DNA from: Ruminococcaceae bacterium UBA2806
Lineage (GTDB): Bacteria; Bacillota; Clostridia; Oscillospirales; Acutalibacteraceae
Assembly: GCA_002351795.1 (NCBI GenBank)
Contig: DEHG01000001.1
Location: forward strand, 25,518 to 49,256
Length of the DNA stretch: 23,739 nucleotides
Direction: 5' to 3'
Within the stretch, counting starts at the first letter, position 1; every line of letters begins with the position of its first letter. The notes beneath the pieces are model-generated. The model ran no database searches. It had not been told where the DNA came from and saw only the letters and a program-made list of their open reading frames with translations. Below, in pieces: positions 20,998-23,739 of the stretch. The position numbers were made by a program, and so were the translations under genes.

Positions 20998-21954
20998 ATG
21001 ATGAAAAAATTTATAAGAAAAGCTTTATCGCTGACACTTTGCGCCGTACTTACAGGAAGCGCGGCATTAGCCCTGAACAACATAGCAGCCTATGCCGAAG
21101 ATGAAAATGAGCTTCCGGTCATAAACATCACAGATGATGTGGAAGTCACAAAGATAAAACTGAATACAACTGAACTTGCAGTCGGAAAAGGCAGAACAGC
21201 TGTACTTACAGCAGTGATATCTCCCGCTGATGCTACCGACAAGACATTGACATGGTATTCAAGCGATAAGACAATTGCAACGGTCAAAAACGGTGTTGTT
21301 TCGGGCATTGCTCTCGGCTCCTGTAAGATCTATGCAAAAAGCAGCAACGGTATCAAAGCAACCTGTACTGTAAAGGTATTCCCTGCGCTCAACAATACAT
21401 CCGTCATAAACAGTGATATTGTTCAGATAGGAGATAAGGTAAGAGTCTCTGCAAGCGCAAACGGAGGCGAAGGCGCATATACCTATGCTTACTATTATAA
21501 GAGAAGCACTAATACCAAATGGAACGTTCTCGGTACTGAATTCGGAACGACTTCAAGCGTTGCTTTTGAGCCTTCGGCTGAGGCAAGCTATGATGTAAAG
21601 GTCATAGTAAAGGACGGAAACGGTCTTACTGCGGAAAAGCTTTTTACGGTAAAGGCTGTCAAGGAGCTTGCTTTGACCAATGTTTCGGTCGTAGGAAGAG
21701 AGAAGATCAAATTAGGTACAGCTATCCCCATGATAGGAAAGGCTGTCGGAGGAAAAGCGCCTTATACTTATTCATTCTATTTCAAGAGAAGCACAAATGA
21801 GGTATACAAACTCCTCGGTCAGAAATTCACATCCAATGCATCGGCAAGATTCAAGCCTACCGCAGCAGGCACATATAATATCCGCATAGATGTCAAGGAC
21901 AGCACAGGTAAAATTGAGCAAAAATACTTTGCAGCAACAGTAAAAGACGCATAA
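20998..21954 (+). CDS. Exported protein with one BIG_2 domain and two tandem beta-sandwich repeats
   Basis: The 318-residue protein has a signal peptide (about 1-33: basic start, ALSLTLCAVLTGSAALAL, cleavage near AYA-ED). A BIG_2 domain follows at about 49-127 (ITDDVEVTKIKLNTTELAVG to ATCTVKVF). Two similar repeats follow at about 130-221 and 224-316, each with GG-x-x-x-Y-x-Y-x-x-Y-x-KRSTN near the middle (AYTYAYYYKRSTN and PYTYSFYFKRSTN) and a V-K-D-x-x-G close. Such repeats occur in secreted Ruminococcus proteins and may be the triple-tyrosine (Y_Y_Y) type. No anchor is visible. AAAGGAG lies six bases before the first ATG. The next gene starts 67 bases on without a clear terminator, so the two are probably co-transcribed. 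Confidence 0.85.
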   Translation: MMKKFIRKALSLTLCAVLTGSAALALNNIAAYAEDENELPVINITDDVEVTKIKLNTTELAVGKGRTAVLTAVISPADATDKTLTWYSSDKTIATVKNGVVSGIALGSCKIYAKSSNGIKATCTVKVFPALNNTSVINSDIVQIGDKVRVSASANGGEGAYTYAYYYKRSTNTKWNVLGTEFGTTSSVAFEPSAEASYDVKVIVKDGNGLTAEKLFTVKAVKELALTNVSVVGREKIKLGTAIPMIGKAVGGKAPYTYSFYFKRSTNEVYKLLGQKFTSNASARFKPTAAGTYNIRIDVKDSTGKIEQKYFAATVKDA

Positions 21955-22021
21955 GTAAGACCCCAGGCACCGGACGGCAATAAAATAATATTGCTGTGAC
22001 AGAAAAGCGAGGTAGATATTT

Positions 22022-23739
22022 ATGAAGAGTAAGCTTTCAAGAAAAATTGCTGCACTATTGCTTGCGGCAATGATGACTGTTCCGGCTTTCAGCATGACTG
22101 CTGCCGCCGCAGAACCGACAAAACCAGAATATATTGACTATAATGCCTACGGAAACAGTACGTTTGTTAAAAATAATATGCCTGTGATAAAGGCGATAGC
22201 AAACGGAATGTTTGAGCATCAGGAATTTATCGGTATTTCTTCCTATAAGGTATCTTCATCTGATGCACAGGCACTTCATGATGCGGTCACAGCATTATAT
22301 CCTGAATTGTTTTTTGTCGATCCTATATGGGGTATTTCCCGCAGCGGAGGATATCTTTCCATTATAAAACCTAAATATCTTTATGATAAGAACACATGCG
22401 ACAGAATGCTTGATGAGTTCTATACAGAGGCAGATTATTATCTCGATCAGGTAAGTGGTGAGCTTTCAGTATGCAAGGATGATTTTTCAAAGGCAATGGT
22501 TCTTCATGACGAGCTTGTACTTGACGCAAACTATCAGCTTTACAATACATCTCAGTATACATTTATGATAGATAAGTACGGTCTGTGTGAAAACTATACC
22601 AAGGTATATGCATATCTTCTCAGTCAGGTAGGCATATACAGCGAAATAGTCGATTCTTCAGCAATGGGACATGAATGGATCAAGGTAAAGCTCGGAAATG
22701 ACTACTATCTTGTGGACGTCACATGGGATGATCCGACTTATGACAGACCCGGACTTGTAAGCCACAAATATTTTCTTCTCAGCGATGCTGCGGATTCAAA
22801 GCTTGACAAACCGCATCACAGCTATTCAAACAACCACAGTTCAACTAATACAAAATATGACAATGCAAAATTCCATAATTTCAATTCAAAAATGTGCAAG
22901 CTCAGCGCAGATGATACCGTAGTCTATGCAGCAGATTCAGCTACATCAGCTATTGTAAAGTATAACTACATCACCGATACATCTACAAATGTCATTGACC
23001 TCAGCTCTGAAAAATGGTCAGACGGAGGCTACAGTTTCTGGGTCGGAGTGTTTACGGGAGCAGGCTGCTTTGACGGAAAGCTGTACTATAATACTCCGAA
23101 TGCAATTTACTGCTATGATCCTTCTACAGGCTCAAAGACAAAAATTGCAGGAAACAGCTACAGCAATGAATATTACGGACTTCAGATCTCAGGAGATAAT
23201 CTTTATGCGGTCGTCGCCTCAGATCCCAACACCACAGGAACAAAGGTATTTATTCAGCAGCTTGTCAAACAGGATGTGGCTGTGAACTCAGTCAGACTTG
23301 ACAAAACATCACTTGATCTTAACATCGGAAATACAGCAAAGCTTACTGCCACAGTATCTCCGTCTGACGCTGCAAACAAGAATATCACATGGACGACCTC
23401 AAACAGTTCTGTTGCAACGGTAAAAGACGGAACTGTAACAGCAGTCGCAGCAGGCACGGCAACTATTACAGCAAGCTCCAACAATGGCAAGACGGCTTCT
23501 TGTACGGTAACAGTAACAGATCCTAACGTAGAAGTTACGGGTATAAGCCTGAATAAAACATCTGCAACAATAACAAAGGGCAGTTCACTTACTCTTACAG
23601 CAACGATCACCCCGTCAAATGCTACCGACAAAACTGTAACTTGGTCTACTGATAAGAGCTATGTTGCATCTGTTTCAAACGGAAAAGTCAATGCAAACAG
23701 TCCGGGTACCGCAACTATTACAGCAAAAACAAGCAACGG
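22022..23739 (+). CDS. Exported transglutaminase-like protein with BIG_2 domains (3' end outside window)
   Basis: An open frame starts at the ATG at 22022 and runs uninterrupted to the window edge (572 complete codons). GAGGT lies about eight bases upstream of the ATG. Residues 1-30 are a signal peptide (LSRKIAALLLAAMMTV, ending AAAA). The transglutaminase-like core at about 150-250 keeps the full Cys-His-Asp triad: Cys189 in KYGLCENYTKVYAYLL, His217 in MGHEWIKVKLG and Asp232 in YYLVDVTWDDP. Residues about 290-415 look like a beta-propeller-like stretch (DGKLYYNTPNAIYCYDPSTG). BIG_2 domains follow at about 421-499 and from 504 to the edge. Bacterial members of this superfamily can be cross-linking enzymes or proteases, so the reaction is unknown. 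It sits 67 bases after another BIG_2 protein on the same strand. Confidence 0.88.
   Translation, partial: MKSKLSRKIAALLLAAMMTVPAFSMTAAAAEPTKPEYIDYNAYGNSTFVKNNMPVIKAIANGMFEHQEFIGISSYKVSSSDAQALHDAVTALYPELFFVDPIWGISRSGGYLSIIKPKYLYDKNTCDRMLDEFYTEADYYLDQVSGELSVCKDDFSKAMVLHDELVLDANYQLYNTSQYTFMIDKYGLCENYTKVYAYLLSQVGIYSEIVDSSAMGHEWIKVKLGNDYYLVDVTWDDPTYDRPGLVSHKYFLLSDAADSKLDKPHHSYSNNHSSTNTKYDNAKFHNFNSKMCKLSADDTVVYAADSATSAIVKYNYITDTSTNVIDLSSEKWSDGGYSFWVGVFTGAGCFDGKLYYNTPNAIYCYDPSTGSKTKIAGNSYSNEYYGLQISGDNLYAVVASDPNTTGTKVFIQQLVKQDVAVNSVRLDKTSLDLNIGNTAKLTATVSPSDAANKNITWTTSNSSVATVKDGTVTAVAAGTATITASSNNGKTASCTVTVTDPNVEVTGISLNKTSATITKGSSLTLTATITPSNATDKTVTWSTDKSYVASVSNGKVNANSPGTATITAKTSN

Noticed and set aside
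22989..23285. 98-codon plus-strand frame within the transglutaminase gene
   Set aside because: It is out of frame with an uninterrupted 572-codon coding sequence that carries a complete catalytic triad and BIG_2 domains.

Overview
The window looks like a chromosomal stretch from a low-to-mid GC Clostridia genome, most likely Ruminococcus or a close Oscillospiraceae relative. The evidence is strong AGGAGG-type ribosome sites, ECF sigma factors next to membrane proteins of DUF4179/DUF4367 type, BspA-type leucine-rich and BIG_2 surface proteins, a secreted transglutaminase with BIG_2 domains, and an mreB-mreC-mreD-PBP2 cluster near minD and mgsA. This is inference from protein families; I saw no rRNA, tRNA or CRISPR array.

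Layout. (1) 20-2035, minus strand: nnr (bifunctional NAD(P)HX repair enzyme) followed by a small lipoprotein gene. (2) 2036-2996: intergenic debris with a 14-bp-armed dyad, a remnant of an ATPase-DAACS symporter fusion that still has a promoter, and a cluster of hairpins. (3) 2997-6835, minus: two adjacent ECF sigma / membrane anti-sigma-like cassettes with opposite gene order, separated by a terminator. (4) 6836-7282: the upstream region of the second cassette, an IS30-type transposase remnant on the plus strand, and the terminator of the next gene. (5) 7283-10108, minus: a 941-residue exported leucine-rich-repeat plus BIG_2 protein. (6) 10540-11770, plus: a MinD-like ATPase and mgsA, ending in a strong terminator. 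(7) 11879-17420, minus: mreB-mreC-mreD-mrdA (elongasome) with an integral-membrane acyltransferase as the last gene, behind a good promoter at 17489-17517. (8) 17605-20676, minus: zapA, a U32 (RlhA-like) gene and dut, with zapA and U32 overlapping by ATGA. (9) 20998 to the right edge, plus: two exported BIG_2 proteins, the second a transglutaminase-like enzyme cut by the window edge.

How they fit together. The centre of the window is about cell shape and division: MreBCD and PBP2 drive lateral wall synthesis, ZapA supports the FtsZ ring, and the MinD-like ATPase belongs to division-site placement. In many Clostridia minC-minD-(minE) and mgsA sit beside mreBCD-mrdA. Here minD and mgsA lie inverted, without minC or minE, and converge on the mre operon. 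The flanks hold envelope sensing (two ECF cassettes) and surface or secreted proteins.

Less ordinary features: four separate short tandem arrays with 7- or 8-base units, three of them exactly at gene 3' ends; two gene remnants; a 10-base string (CTGTAACCAA) shared upstream of both ECF cassettes; and a family of related terminator hairpins. No clearly new multi-gene system is visible. The best candidates for a second look are the tandem arrays, the paired ECF cassettes and the transglutaminase locus.
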